Assembly: GCF_013141695.1 (NCBI RefSeq)
Contig: NZ_WHNY01000087.1
Span: 1 to 64,000 of the forward strand
Origin: Paenibacillus plantarum
Lineage (GTDB): Bacteria; Bacillota; Bacilli; Paenibacillales; NBRC-103111
Reading direction: 5' to 3'
Length of the DNA: 64,000 nt
Part shown: positions 51,010-60,137 of the stretch, in pieces
Layout of the letters: the number at the start of each line of letters is the position of its first letter
How positions within the stretch are numbered: the first letter of the stretch is position 1
The notes under the pieces: model-generated
The model's database searches: none
What the model was told of the DNA's origin: nothing
What the model saw: only the letters and a program-made list of their open reading frames with translations
Position numbers and translations under genes: made by a program

Positions 51010-51386
51010 AGCAAAGCTCGCAGCACATCGTAGGGACGGTAGGGGAGATTCCGCCTGGCACCCATAAGATTGTCGAGGTTGAAGGACGCAGTGTCGGTAT
51101 CTATAATATCAACGGAGTCTTTCATGCCCTGCGCAATATTTGCCCTCACCAAGGAGCAGAGCTGTGCAAAGGCCTGGTGACAGCCTATGTGTCTTCTGAA
51201 GGTCCAGGTGACTTTCAATTTGATCGAGAGGGTGAAATCGTACGTTGCCCTTGGCATCAGTGGGAGTTTGATATTCCGACAGGCTGCATGATCACGGATG
51301 CGGCGATGCGCACCAAAACGTATGATGTCACGGTGGAGAAATTCGGTGTTTCGGTTGATAACGATCTGATCTTCATTCATATGTAA
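51006..51386 (+). CDS. Rieske [2Fe-2S] protein
   Basis: Small ferredoxin-like Rieske protein (126 aa). CPHQG (C46, H48) and CPWHQWEFD (C81, H84) are the two cluster-binding motifs; 33 residues lie between. It resembles the ferredoxin component of aromatic-ring dioxygenases or NirD-like subunits. No oxygenase large subunit or reductase is nearby, so its electron partner is unknown. It is translationally coupled to the amidohydrolase (ATGA overlap). A strong terminator follows. Confidence 0.88.
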   Translation: MKQSSQHIVGTVGEIPPGTHKIVEVEGRSVGIYNINGVFHALRNICPHQGAELCKGLVTAYVSSEGPGDFQFDREGEIVRCPWHQWEFDIPTGCMITDAAMRTKTYDVTVEKFGVSVDNDLIFIHM

Positions 51387-51391
51387 AAATG

Positions 51392-51440
51392 AAAACCTCT
51401 CTCAAACAGGCGGGATCCAACGGCCAAAGAGAGAGGTTTT
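51392..51440. terminator. Strong bidirectional terminator
   Basis: AAAACCTCTCTC (51392-51403) and GAGAGAGGTTTT (51429-51440) form a perfect 12-bp stem with a 25-base loop, followed by TATTT. Confidence 0.85.
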
Positions 51441-51507
51441 TATTTCGCTTCTGCGCCATATTCAATCATCTTCAGCATTTGCTACAATAGAAGGGATAAC
51501 GGATAGG

Positions 51508-52392
51508 ATGGTGATCGGCGTGCAGGAAACCGCTAAGGAATTTTTTGAATCAAAGCTATTCGTCCCTGACGAATTCGCCAAAAAAGGCGGCATCTGGCCG
51601 CTCCGTCTTGGTCGAAATATCGCTAAGCCTGGTTATCAAGCAGGGCCCATGCTTCTTGAGTATTACAATATGCACTTTATTATGGAGGGGAAGGTTGAGT
51701 TCACCTTTGACAAAGAGCATATTATTTTGTCCAAAGGCGATGTGTTTGCAATGGTACCGGGGAGTACGTTCCGTTATCGGCTAGCTCCGAGCAATACAAC
51801 ATTACAGATGATTTGGATCTCCATGGATGGATCGCAAGCGCCAGAACTCTTTGCTGCTGCTGGCTTTAGCAAGGCCGCTCCTTACCTGTACGGGGTCATG
51901 TCCAAGGAGCTTGAAGCTACACTTCGCCAGTTGTTTCTTCCCCGTAAATACGACATGAAACGGCATAACGAGTTATGTTCCATCCTATACCGCATTTTCG
52001 GTCTTATGGTGCCCTCGGATCCTTCCGAAAAGAATCAGACCGGCAAAGAGAACTGGATCCCTAAAAGCGTTGCGTTTATGGACACCTACTATATGGAAAA
52101 TATTACAGTTCGTGATGTTGCCGATTACGTAGCCCTACACCGCACTTATTTTTCGAAAATGTTTTCGGAGGAAATGGGGGTATCACCTGTCCAGTATTTG
52201 CATCGATTGCGAATGGAAAAAGCAGCCGAGCTGCTTTCCTCTGGTTATATGATCAGCGAAGTTTCGTTATTGCTCGGCTATTCCGATGCCTATGCTTTCA
52301 CCCATGCTTTCACCAAATATTACGGCAGCCCGCCGGGGAGTTGGAGAACTGCACACCGAGGCTCAGGCATAGAGAGGAAGGTGCGACCGTGA
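51508..52392 (+). CDS. AraC family regulator in a YesM/YesN operon
   Basis: AraC regulator (294 aa) with an N-terminal cupin domain (YYNMHFIMEGKVEFTF, KGDVFAMVPGSTFRYR) and a C-terminal helix-turn-helix pair (ITVRDVADYVALHRTYFSKM, YSDAYAFTHAFTKYYGSPPG). The start is either ATG 51508 or GTG 51520, which lies just after GGTGATC; the choice is uncertain. Its stop overlaps the kinase start, so regulator, kinase and response regulator are co-translated. It probably acts on the sugar importer downstream together with the YesN protein. Confidence 0.82.
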   Translation: MVIGVQETAKEFFESKLFVPDEFAKKGGIWPLRLGRNIAKPGYQAGPMLLEYYNMHFIMEGKVEFTFDKEHIILSKGDVFAMVPGSTFRYRLAPSNTTLQMIWISMDGSQAPELFAAAGFSKAAPYLYGVMSKELEATLRQLFLPRKYDMKRHNELCSILYRIFGLMVPSDPSEKNQTGKENWIPKSVAFMDTYYMENITVRDVADYVALHRTYFSKMFSEEMGVSPVQYLHRLRMEKAAELLSSGYMISEVSLLLGYSDAYAFTHAFTKYYGSPPGSWRTAHRGSGIERKVRP

Positions 52393-54140
52393 AAAGCACA
52401 CAGGGTGCGATTTCCTTACAGCTCAAGCTTACCTTAACTTTTTTGCTTATTCTCATACCACTGGTCAGTGTAAGTATTTTTGCCAATAACTACTCGCAAG
52501 GCATTATGAATGTGCAAATTAGTGACCGGACGAAGGGGGCACTCCTGACGTCACTTGCCTATATGGAGCAAATTGCTACAAATATGGACCAGCAGACCCT
52601 ACTGATTAGCTCCAATCCCAGTATCGTAAACATCTTTAGGGATATTGAAGACCCGCTTAACCCGACTCATTTATATGATATTCATACAGTCATGCAGCAG
52701 CTGACTTCTCTTGCCAATATTAACGGTGCCATTCAAGAGGCCTATATTGTTCATGGAGCTAGCGGCAATGGCGTTTCGACAGCGCTGGGGGCGTTCAGAT
52801 GGCCTCAGGTGAAAGAAGAAGGCTGGTTCCAGCAAGTCGTTCGGGGCATTGGTTCTTTGGTTATTTATATTCCTACTGCGGGTTCCAGCGGGGATCAGAA
52901 CGTATATTTGAAAGGCTCCAATATCTACTATATTAGGTTGCTTGACGTGTTAAGAGATTCGCCAGAGCCGAATGTGTTAATTTTTGCTGTAAATAAATCG
53001 TCGCTTCAGAGTATTATTCAACATCTCCAAACGACCGAGCGGATGAACATTTCTTTATTTTATAATAACAGGCTGATTCTGGAGACCAACCCTGCATCTA
53101 AGCAAGCCTATGCTTCCGACATGTTCTCAATGAAAGAAACAAGCGGTGCGTGGTCTATTCAATTAGAGCAGCCAAAGGATGAAATTTTCGAACAATCGCA
53201 TCGGTTGCAGCTCTTTACCTATCTTATTATTCTACTTAGCGTGCTTCTTGCCGTGTGGACGGCTTGGCTGATTTACATTCAAATATTAAAGCCTTTGCGC
53301 CAATTATCAAGCGCTTTCAAATTCATTGGCAAGGGGGATCTGAACTATCAAATCAGACATGATCGAAGAGATGAATTCGGACTCGTGATGAACGGTTTTA
53401 ATCAGATGGCGGAGTCTCAGCGAGTTATGATTGAGGAGGATTATGAGAAGGAGCTGCGTTTAGCCAAGTCGGAGTTTAGTTTGCTGCAATCGCAGATCAA
53501 TCCGCATTTTCTTTATAATACACTGGATTCCATCTATTCGGTTGCTGTCAAATTCAATATGAAAGAAATTAGCGAAATGGTCTTGAACTTGGCCAAATTT
53601 TTCAGAGTTAGCTTGGGAAAGGGACGAAATCATTTTACATTAGAGGAAACGATGCAGCATCTGCTGTATTACATTCGTGTTCAACAGATGCGAACTGCGC
53701 ACTTTTCAGTTGAGATTGATTTGGAAAAAGGCTCCGAGAACATCCCTGTACTCAAATTGCTGCTGCAGCCCATTGTAGAAAACGCGATTATTCATGGACT
53801 TGAGAAATGCCCGTTTGAAGGCGAACTGCGAATTCGCTCCAGGGTTCATCAACATCTTTTATTCATCGATGTAGAAGATACAGGCATGGGCATGCCAGAC
53901 GCCTTGCTGAAGCAAATCCAACTGGAGCTAAGTATACTGACAAGTAAGCTTTACCGAGTGCCGCAAGAAAGCCCGTCGAGTCAATTTTTTGGGATGAAAA
54001 ATGTGAAATCAAGAATGAAGTTATATTATGGAGAAGAAGCGGACGTCCGGATTGAAAGTGAAGAGGGACTCGGAACAAAGGTTACCTTAATCATACCTAT
54101 ACGAGTGGGGGAAGAAGATCATGAAGCTGCTCGTCGCTGA
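52389..54140 (+). CDS. yesM: YesM-type sensor histidine kinase
   Basis: Kinase (583 aa) with a membrane segment near the N-terminus, an extracytoplasmic sensor (about 35-270), a second segment (about 275-297), HAMP (about 298-350), and the His_kinase domain SQINPHFLYNTLDSIYSV typical of YesM/LytS-like kinases, then HATPase (LLQPIVENAIIHG, DTGMGM). The longest frame opens at 52341 inside the AraC gene; AGGAAGGTG before GTG 52389 and the 4-bp overlap with the AraC stop fix the start. YesM/YesN systems in Paenibacillaceae respond to oligosaccharides and induce Lpl-type importers like the one following. The symbol is by family only. Confidence 0.9.
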   Translation: MKSTQGAISLQLKLTLTFLLILIPLVSVSIFANNYSQGIMNVQISDRTKGALLTSLAYMEQIATNMDQQTLLISSNPSIVNIFRDIEDPLNPTHLYDIHTVMQQLTSLANINGAIQEAYIVHGASGNGVSTALGAFRWPQVKEEGWFQQVVRGIGSLVIYIPTAGSSGDQNVYLKGSNIYYIRLLDVLRDSPEPNVLIFAVNKSSLQSIIQHLQTTERMNISLFYNNRLILETNPASKQAYASDMFSMKETSGAWSIQLEQPKDEIFEQSHRLQLFTYLIILLSVLLAVWTAWLIYIQILKPLRQLSSAFKFIGKGDLNYQIRHDRRDEFGLVMNGFNQMAESQRVMIEEDYEKELRLAKSEFSLLQSQINPHFLYNTLDSIYSVAVKFNMKEISEMVLNLAKFFRVSLGKGRNHFTLEETMQHLLYYIRVQQMRTAHFSVEIDLEKGSENIPVLKLLLQPIVENAIIHGLEKCPFEGELRIRSRVHQHLLFIDVEDTGMGMPDALLKQIQLELSILTSKLYRVPQESPSSQFFGMKNVKSRMKLYYGEEADVRIESEEGLGTKVTLIIPIRVGEEDHEAARR

Positions 54141-55722
54141 AGATGAATTTCAAGTCAGAGAGCGGATTGCCTATGGGATTCCATGGAAAGACTATGACAT
54201 TGAAATTGCCGGTGCTGTGGCAAACGGCAGGGAAGCCGTCGTGGCTGTAGAAAAGGACTGCATTGATATCGTCATTACAGATATTCATATGCCTGATATG
54301 AGTGGTCTTGAGCTGGCAAAGGTACTGAAGGATGAATATCCGCATGTGAAGGTTATCATATTAACGGGTTTTGACCATTTCGAATATGCACGGGATAGCA
54401 TCGATTATGGCGTTGTCAAATATCTGGTAAAGCCGGCGGAGAATGAGGTTGTACTGGAAACGGTATTGAGAGCCAAACAACTTCGTGAACAGGAATTGAA
54501 TGATATTCATAACATAGCGCTTCTGAAGCAGCGATGGAAAGAGCATCTGCCGCATCTTAAACAGTCTTTTTATAAAAATTGGTTGAGCGGGCGTTTGTCT
54601 ACGTGGGAATTAGAAAAACGCAGTCAGGAAATCGGCTACTCCCTAGCGGGCAATATCTATTTGCCTGTCACGCTCGATATGGATCCGATCGCCGAAACCG
54701 ATGTCCGTTTCCATTCAGGGGAGCGGCCCTTAATTCAGTATTCGCTGTTTAACATTACCCGGGATGTCGTGGAGGATAGGGATGGCATCGTTCTGCAGGA
54801 TGATGACGGGTTGACGGCCATTATCTTCTTTGCCCCTTCAAGTGTAGAGGTGTCAGGATTTCAACTCAAAGTGAATCAGCAGCTCGGCAGACTGCTTAGC
54901 ACGGTTAAATCCTGCTTGAAGCTGACAGCCAGCGCTGGCCTTGGAACTTGTGTGGAAGATCAAGCTTTGCTGCCGATTGCCTATAAGCAGAGTAGAATGG
55001 CGCTGCAGGAACGCATCGTGCTGGGCAATGAAACCGTCATTCCTTATCGGAACGATGCGCCTTCGAAGTCAGTCTGGTTGAATATGAATGATCTGGAGAA
55101 GGACATTGAAATAGCTGTGGAAACGGGCAATGAGAGCAAGCGGTCAGAGCTCATCAGCACGTTGATGGATATCGGTTTCTCGCCGAGCCATCCCATTGCC
55201 GAGGCGAAAGAGATGCTTCTCCGCATCACGGCATTACTGACGCGAATTGTCAATTCTCACGGGTGGAGTTTACGCGAAACGCTTGCCGAAGACTACACAG
55301 ATTTTATGAACTTTAATCAGTTGTTGACGAAGGAACAGCTCATGGAATGGCTACATCGCATGATGGCGCGAATTAGCCGATCGATTAGCGATCGCCGTAA
55401 ATCGGGTACGCATATTACGGTGAGTGAAATTTTGGCTTTCGTTGATCGGCATTTATATGAGGAAGAGCTAAGTTTATATTTTGTCGCTGAAAAGATGTAT
55501 ATGAATTATGCCTACGCGAGCCGGATCTTTAAGGAAGTGACCGGCAGCAATTTCTCGGATAGCGTACTGAGACTACGGATGGAAAAGGCGAAGGAGCTGC
55601 TGGCTACGGGGAGCAAAGTGTATGAAGTAGCAGAACGAGTCGGGTATAAGAACGGGAATTACTTCTCGCGGAGCTTTCAGAAGTACTGGGGAATCAAGCC
55701 AAGTGAAATGAACAAGTCATAA
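54121..55722 (+). CDS. yesN: YesN-type response regulator with AraC DNA-binding domain
   Basis: Response regulator (533 aa): receiver 1-120 with D54 (IVITDIHMPDMSG) and K in YLVKPAENE, a long middle region (about 130-420) with GGDEF-like-degenerate character common to YesN proteins, and a C-terminal AraC helix-turn-helix pair (LSLYFVAEKMYMNYAYASRIFK, GYKNGNYFSRSFQKYWGIKPSE). It overlaps the kinase by 20 bp. A terminator follows, and the importer genes begin 167 bp further on with their own leader, so the regulator probably acts on that promoter. Confidence 0.9.
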   Translation: MKLLVAEDEFQVRERIAYGIPWKDYDIEIAGAVANGREAVVAVEKDCIDIVITDIHMPDMSGLELAKVLKDEYPHVKVIILTGFDHFEYARDSIDYGVVKYLVKPAENEVVLETVLRAKQLREQELNDIHNIALLKQRWKEHLPHLKQSFYKNWLSGRLSTWELEKRSQEIGYSLAGNIYLPVTLDMDPIAETDVRFHSGERPLIQYSLFNITRDVVEDRDGIVLQDDDGLTAIIFFAPSSVEVSGFQLKVNQQLGRLLSTVKSCLKLTASAGLGTCVEDQALLPIAYKQSRMALQERIVLGNETVIPYRNDAPSKSVWLNMNDLEKDIEIAVETGNESKRSELISTLMDIGFSPSHPIAEAKEMLLRITALLTRIVNSHGWSLRETLAEDYTDFMNFNQLLTKEQLMEWLHRMMARISRSISDRRKSGTHITVSEILAFVDRHLYEEELSLYFVAEKMYMNYAYASRIFKEVTGSNFSDSVLRLRMEKAKELLATGSKVYEVAERVGYKNGNYFSRSFQKYWGIKPSEMNKS

Positions 55723-55733
55723 GTTTTTTGATG

Positions 55734-55772
55734 AAAAAAGACATTCAACACGAACTGTTGGTGTCTTTTTTT
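55734..55772 (+). terminator. Terminator after the YesN gene
   Basis: AAAAAAGACA (55734-55743) and TGTCTTTTTT (55762-55771) with an inner stem CAAC / GTTG, followed by T-rich sequence. Confidence 0.8.
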
Positions 55773-55888
55773 GCATGTAAAAACGTAGAAATTGTGGTCA
55801 TTAAAGTAGAAGGATTAGTCTACATTTTCATTACCTGTCGGGATATAGTTAGTACAAGAGAAGAGCACGATAGCTAAGGAGATCACAC

Positions 55889-56839
55889 ATGATGAAGACA
55901 AATTCGTTGACAGTAAACAGGGAAGTGAAAATAACAAAAGGGAGGTCTGTCAAGCTTCTGAAGTATTGGGATTTGTATCTCATGGTACTGCCTGCGGTCA
56001 TCCTCATCCTCCTCTTCAAATATATGCCGATGTATGGCGTCATCATTGCCTTCAAAGACTACAATTTGATGGAAGGTGTGTGGGGTAGCGATTGGGTGGG
56101 ATTTCAATATTTTCGCGAGTTATTCACGTTCGATGAATTCCCAAGGGTAGTCAGAAATACCGTTATGATCTCCTTGATGAAACTGCTCGTAGGGTTTCCT
56201 ATTCCCATTATTCTAGCCTTGCTGCTGAATGAACTCAAATTCGTCAGGTTCAAACGAATGGTGCAGACGATCACGTATCTGCCTCACTTTATTTCATGGG
56301 TCATTATTGGCGGTCTTGCCATTGATATGTTGTCTCCAAGCAGCGGGATCATCAATAGAATCATCGAAATGTTAGGCTTTGATCCGATTTTTTTTATGTC
56401 GGATGAACGAATTTTTCGCTGGATTCTCGTGGGTTCAGATGTTTGGAAAGAAGCAGGCTGGGGAGCCATCATTTATCTCGCTGCACTGATAGGGATTAAT
56501 GAAGAGCTATATCAAGCGGCTACCGTGGACGGTGCGAATCGTTTTCGACAAATTTGGCATATTTCTCTTCCAGGTCTGAAGTCAACCATTATAGTCATTC
56601 TCTTGTTGCGAATCGGGTATATCTTAGATGCAGGTTTTGAACAAGTACTGGTTATGTATAACCCAACTGTCTATGATGTGGCGGATATCATTGATACGTA
56701 TGTGTTTCGAGTGGGCCTAGGCTCTATGCAATTTGGTCTAACGACAGCAGCGGGATTATTCAAGTCAGTCATTGGCTGCGTACTTCTGATTTTGGCCAAC
56801 GTATTTGCGAGGAAAATGGGGGAAGAAGGAATTTTCTAA
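55889..56839 (+). CDS. LplB-type sugar ABC importer permease
   Basis: Permease (316 aa) with six membrane segments and the EAA loop YQAATVDGANRFRQIWHISLPG. It begins KYWDLYLMVLPAVILILLFK and contains YMPMYGVIIAFKDYN, the hallmark of the LplB/YteP group. AAGGAG stands seven bases before the first of two adjacent ATGs. It pairs with the YtcP-like permease 24 bp downstream. No ATPase is in the cluster, as is usual for this group. Confidence 0.9.
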   Translation: MMKTNSLTVNREVKITKGRSVKLLKYWDLYLMVLPAVILILLFKYMPMYGVIIAFKDYNLMEGVWGSDWVGFQYFRELFTFDEFPRVVRNTVMISLMKLLVGFPIPIILALLLNELKFVRFKRMVQTITYLPHFISWVIIGGLAIDMLSPSSGIINRIIEMLGFDPIFFMSDERIFRWILVGSDVWKEAGWGAIIYLAALIGINEELYQAATVDGANRFRQIWHISLPGLKSTIIVILLLRIGYILDAGFEQVLVMYNPTVYDVADIIDTYVFRVGLGSMQFGLTTAAGLFKSVIGCVLLILANVFARKMGEEGIF

Positions 56840-56863
56840 GGAAGAGAAAGTAGAGGGCTTGTC

Positions 56864-57730
56864 ATGAAAAGAATTCGGAGAGAATCCATATTTAATTATG
56901 TAAATGTCATCCTATTGTCGCTGCTCTCATTATCAACGATTGTACCTTTGATTCATATTGTAGCGAAGTCACTCAGTGGCGAAACGTTTATTCTAGCTAA
57001 AGAGATTTGGCTATGGCCGAAAGGCTTCAACTTTGCTTCCTATGAATATGTACTCTCTTATAAACAGTTTTACATGTCATTTTGGAATTCCTTGATTATT
57101 ACTGTAGTTGGAACGGCAATCAGCATGGCTGTCACTGTATTGGCTGCGTTTCCACTCTCTAGGAAAAACTTTCCTTTTAAAAGAGGGTTTATGTTGTTCT
57201 TTGTCATCACGATGTTCTTCAGTGGTGGTCTAATTCCAACCTATCTGGTTGTGAAGCAATTAGGATTACTGAACACACTCTGGTCGATTATGCTGCCACT
57301 GGCCTTGGCACCGTTTAATCTAATCCTAATCCGCAACTATTTTTTGAGCCTGCCCGAGGCTTTGGAAGAGTCGGCAATTATGGATGGGGCTTCCAACATA
57401 CGGATTCTTACTTGGATCTATCTGCCTTTATCTCTACCAACCATTGCAACGATCGCGATGTTTTATGCCGTCGGTTACTGGAATAGCTTTTTTCAAGCGA
57501 TGATGTATATCACCGATAGAGGTCTGATGCCACTGCAAGTATTCCTGATGCAGATCGTGACCAACTCCAAGACGGGAGACATGACGACAGGCGGCGTGTT
57601 AAGTGAACTCACACCAGAATCAACGACGGCAGCAGCCATCATTTGCGTGGTATTTCCGATCCTTTGTGTGTATCCCTTCATTCAAAAATATTTTGTTAAA
57701 GGTGTTATGTTAGGTGCGGTCAAGGGATAA
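56864..57730 (+). CDS. YtcP-type sugar ABC importer permease
   Basis: Second permease (288 aa): VILLSLLSLSTIVPLIHIVAKSLSG start, six membrane segments, EAA loop EESAIMDGASNIRILTWIYLPL, and the C-terminus IQKYFVKGVMLGAVKG, all typical of YtcP/YesQ-like subunits. It follows the first permease in the same direction. Confidence 0.9.
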   Translation: MKRIRRESIFNYVNVILLSLLSLSTIVPLIHIVAKSLSGETFILAKEIWLWPKGFNFASYEYVLSYKQFYMSFWNSLIITVVGTAISMAVTVLAAFPLSRKNFPFKRGFMLFFVITMFFSGGLIPTYLVVKQLGLLNTLWSIMLPLALAPFNLILIRNYFLSLPEALEESAIMDGASNIRILTWIYLPLSLPTIATIAMFYAVGYWNSFFQAMMYITDRGLMPLQVFLMQIVTNSKTGDMTTGGVLSELTPESTTAAAIICVVFPILCVYPFIQKYFVKGVMLGAVKG

Positions 57731-57786
57731 TTCCATGACTTTTTCCGAACTTTCATATATGTATAATTAAATAGGGAGGCGCAATC

Positions 57787-59304
57787 ATGGTTTATAGAAA
57801 AACAGCGGCAATCAGTATGAGTGTAGTCATGTGTATGCTTGTCATGGCGGGGTGCAGCACAAGCAAGGACGCAGGACAGACAGGAGCAGAAAAGACTGCG
57901 ACGGCAACAAGTGGGAGTGAGGGAGAAACCAAAGCGCTCAAGGATTTAAAAATTACCCGACTGTACCACGGCGTTATGGAGCAATTCAAAGGTTCAGACA
58001 CCATGAATAATAATAAGATTATTAATAAGTTAAGGGAGAACTCGGGCTTTAATATTCAATATGAGTCACTTCCAAATGAAAATCCATCGCAGAAAACATC
58101 TATCATCTTTGCTTCTGGCGATGTGCCTGATCTTATCATGGTCAATGGCAAATCCGACTACTTTAAACTGGCCAAACAAGGCGCGCTCGAGCCTCTCGAT
58201 GATTTAATTGCCAAGCAAATTCCGAATTTGTCCACGATGGCAAGTAAAGAGACGCTAGATGCTTTGAGGTATGAAGGGAAAGTGTATGCGATCCCATATC
58301 GAAATGCCTTAAAAGTAGGCAACGGCCTTATTGAGCGTGCGGATATTTTGAAAGAATTAAACTTGAATGCGCCAACAACGATCGATGAGTTCTATTCAAC
58401 CATGAAGACAATTAAAGAGAAGAAAAATATTACGCCACTAACGATGGCGACTTCAAGTGCGGGATCTTTCTTTGATGGATTTTTCCCTTTCTCCGCTGCC
58501 TTCGGCGTTTCTACACCTACAGTCGTCAAAGACGGGAAATTGAAATTCTCCTGGGTACAGCCGGAATACAAAGAATTCGTAACAACGCTTAAAAAATGGT
58601 ATGACGAAGGATTATTGGATCCTGAATTTGCAGTTAATAAAGATAGCAAAGATAAGTTAATTAACGGAACAGCCGTGTTTAATACGTTGTATTTCTCATC
58701 AGGCATTGACGTGGACAAAGCCCTACAGGAAAAGAAAAATGGCGGCTCTGTACAGTTTATTGCACCTCCAGTTGGCAAAAATGGTCAATCGGGGATTCAA
58801 GATGCTTCGATTTCAACGCAGTACGTTGTGATTCCCAAACAAGCTAAAAATAAGTTGGGTGCAGCGCAATACCTGAACTTCTTGTACAAGCCAGAAACCG
58901 ATATCTTGATTAATTATGGTATTAAAGGCGAGGATTACACAGAAGCAAATGGGGTATATACGCAGACGAAAGAACAAAGTGACAAAATTAGCTGGCGTTC
59001 GATGTACGGCTTAGGGGATACGGATTTTGGTATTGATGCAAGACTGAAAGCCAAAAGCTTATTGCCTTATTATGAGCCTCAGCTTAAATTCAAAAAATCC
59101 CGTGAGGAAACGAACTTTGCGCCATCGATTGAAGCGTACGATACCAAATTCACAGAACTTCGTAATTATGTTGAAGAAAACTCAATGAAATTTATTATGG
59201 GTAAACGTGATTTGTCAGAGTTCGACAAATTTACACAGGAATTTGATGCTAAGGGCGGGAAGACTGCGATTGATGCTTTAAATGAGTGGTTTACGAAGAA
59301 GTAA
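57787..59304 (+). CDS. LplA-type solute-binding lipoprotein
   Basis: Extracellular solute-binding protein (505 aa) with lipobox VMAGC (Cys about 22), a Gly/Thr/Ser linker, and a long family 1 binding fold typical of LplA/YtcQ proteins (KTSIIFASGDVPDLIMVNGK, AAFGVSTPTVVKDGKLKFSW). Its place after the two permeases and the YesM/YesN pair upstream indicate an oligosaccharide importer, perhaps for plant-wall fragments; the ligand cannot be read. GGGAGG precedes the ATG. AGAGTAAAAGTTAA is repeated twice just after the stop (59307-59340). Confidence 0.88.
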   Translation: MVYRKTAAISMSVVMCMLVMAGCSTSKDAGQTGAEKTATATSGSEGETKALKDLKITRLYHGVMEQFKGSDTMNNNKIINKLRENSGFNIQYESLPNENPSQKTSIIFASGDVPDLIMVNGKSDYFKLAKQGALEPLDDLIAKQIPNLSTMASKETLDALRYEGKVYAIPYRNALKVGNGLIERADILKELNLNAPTTIDEFYSTMKTIKEKKNITPLTMATSSAGSFFDGFFPFSAAFGVSTPTVVKDGKLKFSWVQPEYKEFVTTLKKWYDEGLLDPEFAVNKDSKDKLINGTAVFNTLYFSSGIDVDKALQEKKNGGSVQFIAPPVGKNGQSGIQDASISTQYVVIPKQAKNKLGAAQYLNFLYKPETDILINYGIKGEDYTEANGVYTQTKEQSDKISWRSMYGLGDTDFGIDARLKAKSLLPYYEPQLKFKKSREETNFAPSIEAYDTKFTELRNYVEENSMKFIMGKRDLSEFDKFTQEFDAKGGKTAIDALNEWFTKK

Positions 59305-59351
59305 AAGAGTAAAAGTTAAAAGTACAAGAGTAAAAGTTAATAGACAAATGA

Positions 59352-59396
59352 AAGAGCCATCTTTAAGTAGATCAGCTACTTGAGGATGGCTCTTAT
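59352..59396. terminator. Terminator between importer and bioY
   Basis: AAGAGCCATC (59352-59361) and GATGGCTCTT (59385-59394) with an inner stem AGTAG / CTACT. It serves the plus-strand importer and, less well, the convergent bioY gene. Confidence 0.8.
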
Positions 59397-59403
59397 TTGT
59401 GCA

Positions 59404-60018
59404 TTAGTGAGTCAACGCATCCTGCGAATTCTCTGTCTTTACAATGCTATGTGAAGATGAACCTGTAAGGCGCTGTGGCGGGAAGACTTGGCGAACAGGC
59501 GCAATGATGAGTGCAGCTACGACCGCTTTAATCGCATCTCCAGCGAGAAATGGATAGCATCCGGCGGCCATTGCATCTGCAAAGGAATAAGCAGGAACTT
59601 TATACATTAACCATGGTACGCCAGCTAAATATGCAAAAAGGGAACCGAAAACTTCAAGAACAAGAAATGCAGCGATATAGCCCTTGATGCCTTTCAGACG
59701 AATACGCGGTAAAATAAGACCAACGAGTAGGGCGCATATCGGCCAGATCATGATAAAGCCACCGCTTGGTCCGAGAACTTTGGCAATACCGCCAGTCCCA
59801 GCTAGAAGGGGAAAGCCCAACGCGGTAAGAACGACGACAAGGGCCATACTTAGGAATCCGTATCGTGCGCCTAGTAAGCCTCCAGCAAGCATAACGGCTA
59901 ATGTTTGAAGTGTAATGGGTACAGGTGACGTAGGAAGAGGAATTTTGATAAAGCTGAATAACACGAGAATTGCTGCAAATAATGCGCTGAAAATTACACC
60001 ACGTAACGTAAGTTTCAT
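59404..60018 (-). CDS. bioY: Biotin ECF transporter S component BioY
   Basis: Membrane substrate-binding subunit (204 aa) for biotin. LTLRGVIFSALFAAILVLFS, PTSPVPITLQTLAVMLAGGLLG split by a Gly-rich turn, and the later GFPLLAGTGGIAKVLGPSGGF are the BioY family motifs; six membrane segments are visible. AGGAG lies 11 bases before ATG 60018, so the longer frame to 60081 is not used. Divergent genes encode the ATPases and permease of an ECF module, which makes a dedicated biotin transporter likely. An inverted repeat in the divergent region resembles a BirA operator. Confidence 0.92.
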   Translation of the reverse strand: MKLTLRGVIFSALFAAILVLFSFIKIPLPTSPVPITLQTLAVMLAGGLLGARYGFLSMALVVVLTALGFPLLAGTGGIAKVLGPSGGFIMIWPICALLVGLILPRIRLKGIKGYIAAFLVLEVFGSLFAYLAGVPWLMYKVPAYSFADAMAAGCYPFLAGDAIKAVVAALIIAPVRQVFPPQRLTGSSSHSIVKTENSQDALTH

Positions 60019-60054
60019 ATTGTTGATCACTCCTGTTTCTGGTATTGTTATTCT

Positions 60055-60090
60055 ATTGTAAACCGAATAAGTGGATAACAAGTTGACAAT
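60055..60090. promoter_or_regulatory. Candidate biotin (BirA) operator
   Basis: ATTGTAAAC (60055-60063) and GTTGACAAT (60082-60090) form an inverted repeat with one mismatch. The halves fit the Gram-positive BirA consensus (ATTGTTAAC / GTTAACAAT type); the spacer is 18 bp, a little longer than the usual 14-16. It overlaps the region expected for the bioY promoter (TACAAT on the minus strand). Confidence 0.5.
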
Positions 60091-60137
60091 ACAGATGATA
60101 GCACAACTGCTAGAAAAGTGAAAGGGACTTTTTACAT

